Source of the DNA: Monomorium pharaonis
Lineage: Eukaryota; Arthropoda; Insecta; Hymenoptera; Formicidae
DNA length: 64,000 bases
Direction: 5' to 3'
Assembly (NCBI RefSeq): GCF_013373865.1
Contig: NC_050477.1
Location: forward strand, 7,462,869-7,526,868
How positions within the stretch are numbered: the stretch's first letter is position 1; each line of letters starts with the position of its first letter. The notes beneath the pieces were generated by a model. That model did not search any database, was not told the DNA's origin, and saw nothing but the letters and a program-made list of their open reading frames with translations. Shown in pieces: positions 11,231 through 25,140 of the stretch. Position numbers and translations under genes: made by a program.

Positions 11231-14200
11231 AAGTAGCCCCTTACGTTCGACACCTCAAAACTCCGTCTACATATGCTGAAATTGTATTCGTTTCTACATA
11301 TGCTGTTCTTACCAATATACGTAATAATGGTTGACCAGAAACTTTCCATTTCGTAAATACACTTAAAAGAATTAACATTTGTATTATGGTATTTATTTAT
11401 TGAGGAGGTAGTAGTAATTACAGTAATAGTAAGTTTTATTTTATATTTGTTTCGTTTGCATTAAATTTGATTTATATTAAATAAAATATAATAGTTAATA
11501 CGTAAATATGTAAAATATTGTATTGATATATATCAAATAAAAATCCAAAAGACGATATAAAAGAAGAAAGTACATGTAAAGAGTGAGAATATGAAGAGTT
11601 TAAAGCAATAGGCACAATTAAGCTTTTAAATTTGAAAAAGAAAAGTAAAAAGAGAAAGTTTGACGCCATTTACATGATGCTCCATGTGTTCATAGAGAAT
11701 ACGACTACCTGTTGCTAATGATAGTAAACTAGTAATATTCAGTAATTTAAACTATTTAAAGCGACCAGAACCGTTCATATCTAGCCGTGAAACTATTATG
11801 TAGATTCCGAGCATTCTTTTGTAAAAAAATCGTAAAAAAGTTTTCTTTGTACTGTAAAATATATTCTGGATATTTAAAATACTTAAAAAGTACTAAACAC
11901 TAAAATTTCACCTAGCTATATTAGAAACTTGTGAAGCTGCCCTTTTATGTGTCAATTTAAAATCAATGCAAAAATTTAGAAACGTTAAAACTTTCGCGGT
12001 TCCGACGCACTATTAACTCTGGTGTAGAAATATTCGTAAAGTTGCGCGTTTTCTTCGTGAGAAAGTTAAATATCATATTTTTGAGCACTCTCGCTCAGTT
12101 CTACCGTCCTTGGGCCTTTGTACACGACCCAACACTGAACGAACGGAGTAGCTCGGTCGACTTCGGTCCCATTCGCTTTCGTTCGTTCATCCGAGACACT
12201 GGAGTTCCTCCACGTTGCTCTTCGCTGACGAGCCTCTTTCCGAATTCAGCTTTCGGCAAGTTTGCTTCTCATTACCATCGATTATAAGAACCTGAATTAC
12301 GGACTGAATTCTCTAAGGATCGACTTCTGTAGAAAGCTTATGGCAAAATGTTTTGTCTAAAACTGAAAAGACGACTTGATATCTGTATTTTGAAGATTAG
12401 AGCGGCGTTATGAATCAATTTGGAAGATTATTTTCTGAGCAAAAAAAAAGTTTGTATAGATAACGGTATTTAAACAATACCTTAATTGAAAAAAAAAGGT
12501 TATATGTACTTTGACAGTTTTCATTCTCTTTCGAAAGAAAAATTTGCCTAATAAGCGAAATTCCTTTCTTTTCGTATCACTAACATCGATTTCAACGTAG
12601 TTTGTTTGAACGCTTTTGTAATTCTTATAAATAAAAAAAGCTTTAATGAGAGAAAGAGAGAAAAAGAAGAACGAATAACGAAGAACAATCTATATTTATA
12701 TTTATATTTATACCTGTACTTTTAATGAACTTGAAATTTTCTTTTTTTTAATGAAAAACTTTCGGTAATTATTTAGTTTAAGGGACATCGCGTCAATGAT
12801 CTTGATCTTGACATATGTCAAGGACATGATCCTGAGTAACTTTTCCTTATAATTTAATCAGTGGTCATTGTTTGTTAAAAAGTTATAAACAAAAAAAGTT
12901 TTATAAATACTATACATGATAAATAATTACTAAAATTTCATGTTTTCTTATTTAATTTTCAACATGTAATAAAACATCTCTCAATAATTTATTGATATAT
13001 AAAAACTTACTAAAGAAATTTACTAAAATAAAATGTTATGAATCTAATTATTTTTTGTTTTTAATTAATTATACTTCTTTATATTAACAATAAAAAACGA
13101 TGAGACCAAAATATTTCATGAGTCTGAAGAAATGCTTATATGTCATTTTTGCATATCGACAACGAGCATAAATCTCATTAAAATTTTTGAAGTATTATTT
13201 TTTATGTTATTCGCCGATTTTAGAAATTCTTCGTGCGTACATAGGTACGTGGAAAAGCGAGGACCGCTTCCGGCGAACAATTTGAAGTGATCGACTGTGA
13301 GAGAAGCAAGAACGAAGGTAGAAGAGACGGAGGAGGTGGAGAGGCGCGGGTCAGTAGGAGTAGAGCCACGTAGGAGATAGAATGTCCTTGGTGCACGAAA
13401 CCGTGTTGAGTTTCGCCTCGTTTACGCATACTACGTTTTTACTACACAATGCGTACGCGACGACACGACGCGTAGTTACGGGACTACGGTCAGTTGCGAC
13501 TCCCCGCGACCGGATGTGCTGCACGTATAAGTTAGGGTATCACACGCAATGTGACGAACGACGCTTCGCAGGTACATCGTATGTACAATCGCGGTTTGCG
13601 ATCGAGACGCATCGATAATTGTCGCGAGGTGCATAAAATTCCCTGCGATAGTAAGGCTCGTTTTGCACCCCAATGTATATTTAAACTCGGTTTTACTTTC
13701 TATCATTTATTAGTTTCAAGAAATAAAAGGCAATAGGTAGTCTATTAAACCAAGTTTTAAAGTTAAGTTACTTCGATGCAAACATTGTTAAATCGAACAC
13801 GGGCTTGTAGTGGCCGTTTCCGTTTGACAAATTTTCTATGGAATTTATCTAAAAGGAAGAATTTATGATAGCGATTTGATATGATATTCGACATAATTTA
13901 TAATTTTTAATAATGCTATTACTTTGGACAACTTAGAATATTCGAAGTTGTCAAAAGTGACAGTCCTAGTTTTTAATTCAACTTTATGTTTTAACATATT
14001 ATTTCTCTATCCATATACGGAGATGGTATACAGTGAAATTTATGATTTACAATTTTTTAAATTATCATTAATGATTTTGATGTTTATGACGTCATTTGTG
14101 TTTGTTTTGTTTAGCGTAATACATTAATTACACGAGGGTAATGTAGACATGTATAAAATATAGAGATAAATTAAATTTGACACAACAGGAAGTTATGCCT

Positions 14201-15620
14201 AAATTGAGAATGCTGCGACTATCTACATATACATATAATAGCAGATAAGATAAAAGCGGGAGAGAATCAAATGACTACTCCTGGATATTAAATATGTACA
14301 TATAAAATAAAATATTTGTACGTTCGTCGCGCAGTGACAATTGATGGTTTCAAAAATTTCTGTCTAACGGAACGATTGCTACCAAATTTACCGGTGAAAT
14401 CCCAAAAGTTTTCACTGAATACATTAAAGTCGGAAGTCTTAAAGTATTGAGAAAAACATATATTGCTTCTGCTTTTTGCTTTCAACGAAGTTCCTATGGT
14501 GTTCGTACCTGTTTGTAGAAAAGTTTGGAGAGTCAAACTGGTATATCGTACCCCGGCAATGACATTGGCGTAGCAGTTAGCCTCGGATGAATTGTATGAG
14601 ATCGTTTTCGTCGCATTCAAAATTGCCTACCGCATGCTAGAAAAATTTTTTCATTGTCATAAAAATTCCATAAAACTCCCTTTGTTGAGCACAAGTTTAG
14701 TTTTAGTACAAGTTCGTAAGATGTTCGTAATTTTCCCTTCGTATTATGTGTCACACATACATATTGTATCATTGACTTTTAGCTATGGTCATTTAATCAA
14801 TCCAATAAATTTCAATAATCATATCTATATGTAAATATTGAAAACATTTCTTTTACATTTCGTTGGTCATAATTAATATCTGATATTGAAACTGAAGATT
14901 GACCTGCAAGCTTGCTTTATCAAACGGCAAGAAAGCTTTGGAAGACTAACATTCTGGCTTTCCTGTAATAGTTTGATAACTTGTTATGAATCAGTTAAAT
15001 CATAAATGTATATAATTTTAATAATGTTTTAAATACAATGTACGCTATAAAAACAATATTCAATCTGTACAATATTGTGCAAATCTTTTCAATAAAATAA
15101 AGCAAAATAATCTAATTATTTTAATGTGCTGTCAGTTGCTTAGTCTTATTTACATTTATCCAACTATTTACTCAACATTTAGTAATAAATAATTAGTTTT
15201 GTCGAAAAAAAGTGAAATAGGTCAACTCAAATATTAGATCATCGATTGCGTAATCGTTCAATTTTTCGAAGTGATATCTCGCTATCATCAGTCGCCTTTA
15301 CGCACTTTGTAAATAGTTCCTATCACGATCGAGGGTTCGTTTCTATCGATTGATCCATTTTAACAATTCTTTATGTTACATTTAAATTTTATCTAATTTT
15401 ACTTGTTAGGGGTTTTAGATTTCAAAAATTATCTTTAAGCATCGTGCATTTCAATAAAAAACGCATCATTAATATAATTGAAAACATTGTGAGTATTATG
15501 AATGTTTCTAATCGCGCAGTTTTAAAGACAGCTCAAAAGCATTTAAAAGAATTTAAATGACATAAGCACGTTGCATTAAATTACCCAAAATTCGTAATTA
15601 CGAATTCTATGGACGTTTTA
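11231..15620. other. AT-rich intergenic stretch
   Basis: No gene recognised. It has AT-rich sequence with poly-A/T runs and somewhat GC-richer islands at 12100-12290 and 13210-13640. A 128-bp minus segment (14509-14636) has splice-like ends, but all three frames contain stops. Confidence 0.7.
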
Positions 15621-15935
15621 CATACGGTCTAGCAGACCAAGCATTTCCAAATTTGCTGTTCACATTTTCACGATTTTTCTGCTGCGACTACTTGTTAGTA
15701 GTCACACTTGTGCGTGAGGATGCGCACGTGGTCGCAAGACGTTCTGGATGAGATTTATGCTGCTAGAATGGGAAGTCTGTCGACGAACGTACTCGCCTCT
15801 GAGCGTTTAAATGGCCGCGAGACAGCCCCGCGTCGTACTCTCTCCACAGCTAGTATTTAATTTCACTAGAGCATGAATGTTCCGGCTGGTGCTTACCCAC
15901 CTTTTACGATACGCCTGACGAGCCCGTCCTACTCT

Positions 15936-15961
15936 TCGTCTTCTTCTTCTTCTTCTTCTTC
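15936..15961. repeat. (CTT)n microsatellite
   Basis: About eight CTT units just downstream (minus sense) of the candidate exon donor. It yields a spurious poly-Arg frame. Confidence 0.9.
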
Positions 15962-15995
15962 GCCTCCTGTCGCTTCGACGTCGCTGTTCTCTTAC

Positions 15996-16088
15996 CTTTG
16001 AACGAGGGAAGTCTCGTTCTGCCTGCGTGAGCCTATACACCGTGTACGAAGCCGTCGAAATTGATAACGAACAACGGGGGCACACTTT
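15996..16088 (-). other. Candidate spliced exon (93 nt)
   Basis: On the minus strand the acceptor CGCTTCTTTAG|AAAGTG is followed 93 nt later by the strong donor TTCAAAG|GTAAGAG. Two of three frames are open through the segment (one gives KVCPRCSLSISTASYTVYRL...), but neither resembles a known domain. It could be a noncoding exon of a long upstream CycD transcript or of a lncRNA. No partner exon is proven, and good-looking splice pairs also occur by chance in 64 kb. Confidence 0.25.
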
Positions 16089-16170
16089 CTAAAGAAGCGA
16101 GATCGTTCGTCGTCAGACATAAACACAGAGCTAGCGTGCAAAAAAAAGCTTAATTAGAGGTAACAAGAAT

Positions 16171-18600
<2,430 letters not shown>

Positions 18601-18829
18601 AGAGAGAAGATGTACGTTTGTGATATAAATGCGTACGGCTAGAATACGTACACCGAAAGCGAAGACGTTAACCTCAGCCTAGTCTCCCTCCGATAATGTG
18701 TCGTGATAAAGAAAAGAAATGAACGTTGACAAGTCCTCGACGAGAAGGTGACGTCATTATCAACGTGTAGCCTCTGACCTCGTGCATGCTCGTTTCCGTC
18801 CGTCAAGACCCATTTCCAGTCGTTATTGA

Positions 18830-19081
18830 ATGCAACATGTCGACTACAGTCGTAGTGCTACGGCGTGTTATCAGCAACACCTTCCTAACCGAGGGGGGTT
18901 TACTAAACAAATATCAGCTGATATTACAATCTTAGAGGAATTTATGGAGCGCGAAAAGCAATGGAATTTAAGCGTGATGAACGTGCTGCAAGCATCGACG
19001 TATTTACGGGAAAGGAAACGCCGTGGCGAGACGGAACTGCGAGGAATTTATTGGTCTGCAATAAATTTGTCTTCACAATAA
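18830..19081 (+). other. Small ATG-initiated ORF, 83 codons, unrecognised
   Basis: Starts with a genuine ATG (MQHVDYSRSATACYQQ...). Its middle, ILEEFMEREKQWNL to YLRERKRRGETEL, is charged and probably helical. The stop codon overlaps an AATAAA at 19077-19082. A TATAAAT lies near 18623, about 200 bp upstream. No family was recognised. An ORF this long is not rare by chance here, so it is recorded only as a candidate small protein gene. Confidence 0.15.
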
Positions 19082-19825
19082 AAAATGACAACGTAATGCT
19101 AAAAGTCTCTCTCTCATGTATATTAACTTTTTTTTTTCAAATTCTTTAGCGAATTATTCTTATATTGCGTAACGAAAGCCGCGGCAATCGCACATCGCTA
19201 AACGCTATTTCATGCACAATAACAAGCGTTCTCACACCTGCTAAATATAGCGCACCACCACTAGAGTCCATAAAGACTGTTTTACGGCGGTCGGCAAAAA
19301 AAAACCAGAGATACTATTACGACGGTTGCATTAACGCAAGTCGTAAAGTGTCTGTATACGCGCGCGTGTAATTAGCGATAAGTTCTACGATTCTACATAC
19401 ATTTATGTGTGACGGCTATTAATTGCCGGTATGAACGAGCGCGAGGATGGAGATGGCAGTTAGGGCCGCGAGAGATCCGGATTAATTCGGCAAATCAACG
19501 TCCCACGACGCCCTCGCCTCATTCGTTAAGATTAAGACCGTCGACCGGCAGCAAAGTGAACTGCCGCCCCGGTCTAATTAGTGTTTAACTAACGAAATAA
19601 TCCTTTTCCCTTTTTTTTTAATTGACCGTCGACGCCCCACGAACACGCATAATCCTCTCTCGGCTTCGTTCACGAAGCCCGGTCACGCACCGGACACCAC
19701 TCGTGCGTTACTCGCGAATTGCACCCCTTCATCTCGAATAAAATATCCGTGTTACTTTTGTACAGAAAAAAAAAAATAATTCAACGGCGATTATCAAATA
19801 TTTCAGATAAGGTTTCATTCCAAAA

Positions 19826-20340
19826 ATGTTGAAAATGAATGGACACATTTTCTTTTTCACTTTTACTTTTGTTCTTTTTTCTTTGAACCACTGCGGCACT
19901 GCTCTTCCATTAGAGCATCACGGATTTGATGTTATCCTTAAGGGATTTCTCCCGATTAATTGTCGAAGGCGAACATTTACCTGGAGATATCCACTCCAAG
20001 ATATTCACCTGTGGTCCCGCATAGGCTCTCATGGAGCAGCCGGATAGGTAGAGCAGTATTATTAGTCGGGATAAGACGGGCGGAGGGACGGATGTACAAG
20101 ACAAGGATCGGACTGGAATTGGACTGTATGGTGAAGACGAGGAACCCACAGTCTCGGATGATGGGTCCGGATCGTCTTCGGTCTGTTTGTTGTGGCGCTT
20201 CGCCGACTCAGGTCGGCGACGGAATTTGGGATGTAGGCCTTGTGTGGGAAATACGATCGCCGGCGCTTTATCACAGAAATATCATGGAAATTAGCGTGCA
20301 CGTGCAAAACTATCTCAAAGTTTGACACGAAAATTTGACA
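19826..20340. other. GC-rich island with overlapping open frames
   Basis: On the minus strand a frame without any ATG stays open from 20281 to 19910. It is bounded by a splice-like acceptor (CCACACAAG at 20239) and donor (CCACAG|GTGAAT, GT at 20008-20007). It reads through an acidic/serine part (TEDDPDPSSETVGSSSSPYS) and a hydrophobic part (VLSRLIILLYLSGCSM). On the plus strand a true ATG at 19826 opens 73 codons with a hydrophobic start. A perfect hairpin TCGCCGAC-TCAG-GTCGGCGA lies near 20202-20221. Protein family not recognised. It could be an old transposon fragment, an isolated exon, or chance. Confidence 0.2.
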
Positions 20341-21720
20341 CAAGAACATAAAAAGAAAGCAAAACGTTCGTAAAGTTGATGCCTTGTATACTAACGAGAA
20401 AAAGTCGTTCCTAAATAAATAATTGTCATAATAGAATACTTTATCAATGAAAACTATTATACTAATACAGCTTTGGACAAAGATCCATATAGACATGCAT
20501 ACAAATAAAACGCTTTAAAAAATCACTGTAATTTTTATGTATTATAAAACATTTTTTAATTTTTAAAAAATTATCGTTATTAGAGAAAATTTTGCACATT
20601 AATAAATATAAATTGTTTCTCAATTTTAATAAATATAAATGATAATAATTATAATTAAACAATTAGTGTTTGTATAAAATGTATATTTTTTTCGTCCCAT
20701 TGGCAAAGTATTAATAAGAAAATTGATTGGCAAAAATTCGCTTATTTTTGTTTTAATAACAATATAATTCAATTAAATATTATTTAAAATTCTTCAAAAT
20801 ACCAAAAATATTTTATGAACGTAATCATATTTTTAATTCAATGCTTTGAGTGATGCATTTGTAACAATTTCTATCGATCATTTCGGCGATCGGTGGTATA
20901 ATCTCGATCTCAAAATGTAATATCGAAAACTGCTATATCGGATATCACGCGCTGAGGCCACCCATTTGTAGCCGATCTTCTTCTCGCACTTAATAAAGTT
21001 TGCGAAATTATTGCCGATGAAAATTTCGCACTGGTTAACCCTTGACACGAAGGGGCAGATAGATTTAAAAGGAATGCACGTTCAGTAAAGTTCGTGCCTT
21101 GCGAGTGTAGTATTTGCTCCTGTTCTTACACATTTTTTGAAATACAGAAAATTATGTAAAATTAAACTAAACATAAAGAATAAAATTAGATGATATTTAA
21201 AAGAGATCAAATCTATAAATTGTTTTGTATTTTCGAGGAATAACCTATATTTATAGATAATTTACTTATGATGATGGATTGAGTTTCCAAATAATCATCA
21301 TTCTATTCCTTAAATTTATTGGACAGTAAATATATTTGACATCTCTTTTGTAATAGAATGTATATAACAATAATTAGTTTTAATACGTAATTGTTTAAGA
21401 TAAACCTTTTAGAATATTAATTTAAGTAAAATTATTAATTTTTATGTCAACATTCAGCATTTAATATTTTTTAATTTTAGTATAAAAAAATCAATTTGAC
21501 TTTAAAAATTAAGTAAATAATTTAATAATTAACACTTTACTGATCACGTAATTTGTGTGCTGACACACGACACGGAAAAAATTATTTTAATAAATAATAA
21601 ATAAGAAAAATATTTTGAAAACACTTCTTCAAATTTTAATATATTCTGTAAACAATTATAAAAAAATAAAAAATAATAAAAATATTTTTAAAAAGATATT
21701 ACACGTTTAATTTTAGCGTT
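20341..21720. other. AT-rich stretch, nothing recognised
   Basis: Long A/T runs; no ORF, repeat family or RNA gene recognised. Confidence 0.7.
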
Positions 21721-24700
21721 TAGTGTCGCTTTCGTGTCAACCGGCGAGATCGCGAATGACGCACGCATAATGGAAGATAAAACGAGTTCGCGCAATAAAC
21801 CGGGCGAACGTTTAACTTGAAGCTACACTCGCAAGTTACTCGGTTTGCTGGAAGGATCGTTGGAAAGGCCCGTTAAGGGAAGAGTCACATTCCTTTTCAT
21901 GGACATTGTTGTCGATTTGTATTCGTGCGCAAGCTCCATCATTAAGCTCAAGAACGGCCTACGTTGAGAACAATCTATCCAAAGAACGATCTACCGAAAA
22001 GCTAGAGAATCTCATCTGTTTCATCGATACGGAATCGATTCATCGACCAATTTAGAACGTTAAAATTCTTCCTATTTGAACGCATAATGAAACTTGTCGT
22101 TTTTATGTTAATTTTACTTTATTTTAATTTATTTTAAACAAAGGGCTAATGAACGACAGAGAAATTTTCCAATCATAAATTTCCATCATAAATTTCTTAA
22201 AGATGAATTGAAATGAAAAAAAAGGAATGAATGAAACACGCCATTGACCAAGGGAATTCTACTTTTCAGATGGACGTAGACGCACACAAAAAAAAATAAA
22301 TGTATCGTTTACTGAAATTGCACAAAAAATCTTTTTTCTCCCCACGGTAATAAATTTTTTTACACTTCGTCGCCGCCCTTCGTATCCATTGTTACGCGAG
22401 AAGTCTCGCGCAGGTCAAATCTGGATTTGCTGACCATTCTGGAGTGGGCGTGCGTCGAATTTCAAGAAATCTGCCGCACACGCCCGCTCTCGCACCACTA
22501 TTTATAGACGTTCCCATAACTTCACCGCGCATCTTACGTTCGATGAGCCTTTCTGATTGCATAAGTGAATAGGAGGTCAGTGTCGCGTCTGGTTAAAAGC
22601 GTCTCAATGTGGCGCCAGCCTCACGGAACGGTCTGCATTGTACGAGATAATATACCGCGCCGTCGTCTATGCGCGCAGCGCGTTTACTTCTGTTTTGAGC
22701 ACTGTTGTCGCACGGTGGCTTCGCTCACGCCGTAAGAAAGAACCGGAAGTAGAGTGCTTGAACTCCGCCCGTACCACCGAGTTCAAATGTTACGCGATAT
22801 ATTGTCTCGTTGCCCTTCTGGAGAACTGTCTACGGTATGTCTCTCGGCGAACGAACATTCGCTACATTGTTCCGGTCTTTTTATTCGATGCCGCGTTCTC
22901 GTGATTTCAAATAAACCGATAAAGTGAGATCATTTAATTCGCGGAATTTAATCTAAGCTTCTGTTACCAAATTAGAACGTAAAGCGCGATACATTAATTG
23001 AAGTTTATTTATTATTAATTTTACGCGCCACGCAATTTTCAAAATTCTACAATTCAAATAAAGTAATTTAATTAGTAATCAGAACAGAAACTGATAAAAA
23101 TCGCATACTTGAATGCAACCCTCCCAGATTTCCTGAAGCGCGGCAAAACATCGGGGAATCGATTATCCAATCGGTATGATGAGGCATTAAAACTAATCTT
23201 CGTCATTTTCGAGAGTAATTTCTCGCCCCGGAGCGCGAAGAGTAAGCAGGGAACAAAATGTCAGGCATCTAAGGAGAAGCCTGAGGGTGTACCCTGTGGG
23301 TGCAAGAGGATCGTGAGGAAGACGATTTAACGGCTCGGTAATGGCGAGTAACCGCGCGAGTTCGATAAGACCGACTACCGTCGTAGTCTCGTCGTCGTCG
23401 GTCCGGCGAAAGGGCGTACTTATGGCTCTACTTTGTGCCGCGAAAGTGAATTACACGAGGAAGTTAAGGCGCCGTAATAAATACCTTGGGCACTCCTCGC
23501 CTTTCGGCCCCGGTCTCGTTTGGTCTGGCAGTCGGCTCGTCGGCTCGCGCAAAAATAATAATCGGCCCGCATCGACGGCGTTCTCCGATAGCCCTCTTTG
23601 CCTTGCACCGTTTTGCAGCGGGCTTCGTTACAGCACGGTTTTAATTTTGGCAAAGAAAAAATGTCAGGTGTCTCGTTTATTGAGACACGATAGAGAATCT
23701 CTATATAGAAACTTTTAGCTGATTACTCTTTTATTGTTTATAAATAATTTAATTCCTATTTAATTTTAATTGTTCAACCTAAATGTTTTTTCTCAAATTC
23801 TTACACAGAAAGAACAATTTTAATGTAGTATTTAAAAACTTAGCTAGATACAGATTTGAAAATAGTTTTAAGTTGTACTTTCAAAATAATTGTATAGAAT
23901 GCATAATAATTTCACTGAAAAAAGTTTTGACAACCAGCTAAAACTAAGTATATTGGACAATTACAATTATTTCAATAATTCAGCATGATTATTTGCAAAT
24001 TTCTATTTCAACAAAATCATTCTTTTCATGTAATTTCTCTATTCTTTAATTTCGCATGTATCTATCCAATTGAATTTAACAGTTCTAACGTTAAAACGTA
24101 TTTTCATCAGAGCTAGATTTAAAGCACTCTCATCAGGGCGAAAGCCATTTTTGCGACAAATTGCAGGAATCCACGTTGTCTTTTCCACGCGATCGAAAAA
24201 AGGTCGGCTGACCAGCGTGCCGGGTATCATCGCTCTTTTACACGGTGGATCGATACTCTGTATTTGGCCAAACAACTCGCGCCGATACGGGCGAGAGTCG
24301 TTGGAGCTCGAGGGTGGGAACTAACTGGCTTTGCACGATTGCACAGATAATAATTACGTGCTTTCTTCGACGAATGCCTCTCGGCGCACGCGAATGCCCC
24401 GAAAGGCCGAATCGTCGCGCCGAATACGTGCCACGAATTCGATACGTGGATAAACGATACCCAATATTATTTGGAAGCATTCCTCATTCATACTGTGCCG
24501 CATAACAATACCTATGAAACGCTCTTTCTGCTTGAGTTACCTACCGCAGTCGATTCTTATCTCGTTGTTCCGCGTTCATTCTGATTACCTCGGAATTAAC
24601 AGAATTAAACTTTTTACAAGCTCTTTGCAAACTTGAGGATAAAAGTTTCAAGGGCCTTCGAGAGACTAATAAATATCGCTTTGTCTCTCTTCTGTTCTCC

Positions 24701-25140
24701 TTTCTCTCCTCTTGTCTCATTTAATCGAACGAAATTGTTTAATTATTGTTTGCGCGCCCGGGAATTTACGATACGCGCAGGCATTTATCTGCGGATCGTG
24801 AGACTTTTGTTACAATATTTACACGCCTGTCATGGTGTATCCGATTATGGCGCGACCAAAGTGCAGGCGGTCCTTCATTGTAAAGCGCGTGGCAACTTTT
24901 AGGAACCGACGATGTAGTACCAGACGGATCAGGCGATACTCTGAAAGATCCTCTTCGGGAATCGGGTGTACCTGCCGCAGAGCCGTTAATGATCAAGGTG
25001 TCAGATCGAACCTGTATACCTGTTCCGCTATCCCTTAGGATTCGCTGGTCACCGTTGTTTCTTCACCCAGGAGAAACCTCAAACTTCCTCAAGCTTCAAA
25101 CGATTCTCGGGTCTCGGTTTCTTCTTTCGTACTTCATAAG
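21721..25140. other. CpG-rich block, no proven gene
   Basis: Mixed CpG-rich DNA with a 23720-24060 AT-rich gap. The longest ATG frame is 23341-23718 (plus, 125 codons). It begins in a good context (G at -3, G at +4) but has no recognisable domain and a Ser/Arg-rich composition. A TATTTATA-like box sits at about 22499. Confidence 0.5.
23341..23718 (+). other. 125-codon ATG ORF, unrecognised
   Basis: Begins MASNRASSIRPTTVVVSSSS. Rich in Arg and Ser, with no domain, membrane segment or repeat that I recognise. CpG-rich DNA has few stops, so chance is the default explanation. Confidence 0.1.

Noticed and set aside
14509..14636. 128-nt minus segment with acceptor TTTTTCTAG and donor AAACAG|GTACGA
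   Set aside because: All three frames contain stops and the donor is only moderate; kept below the two better exon candidates.
19826..20047. 73-codon ORF with hydrophobic start (MLKMNGHIFFFTFTFVLF)
   Set aside because: The hydrophobicity comes from a T-rich run, and the remainder overlaps the other open frames of the GC-rich island without any conserved motif.
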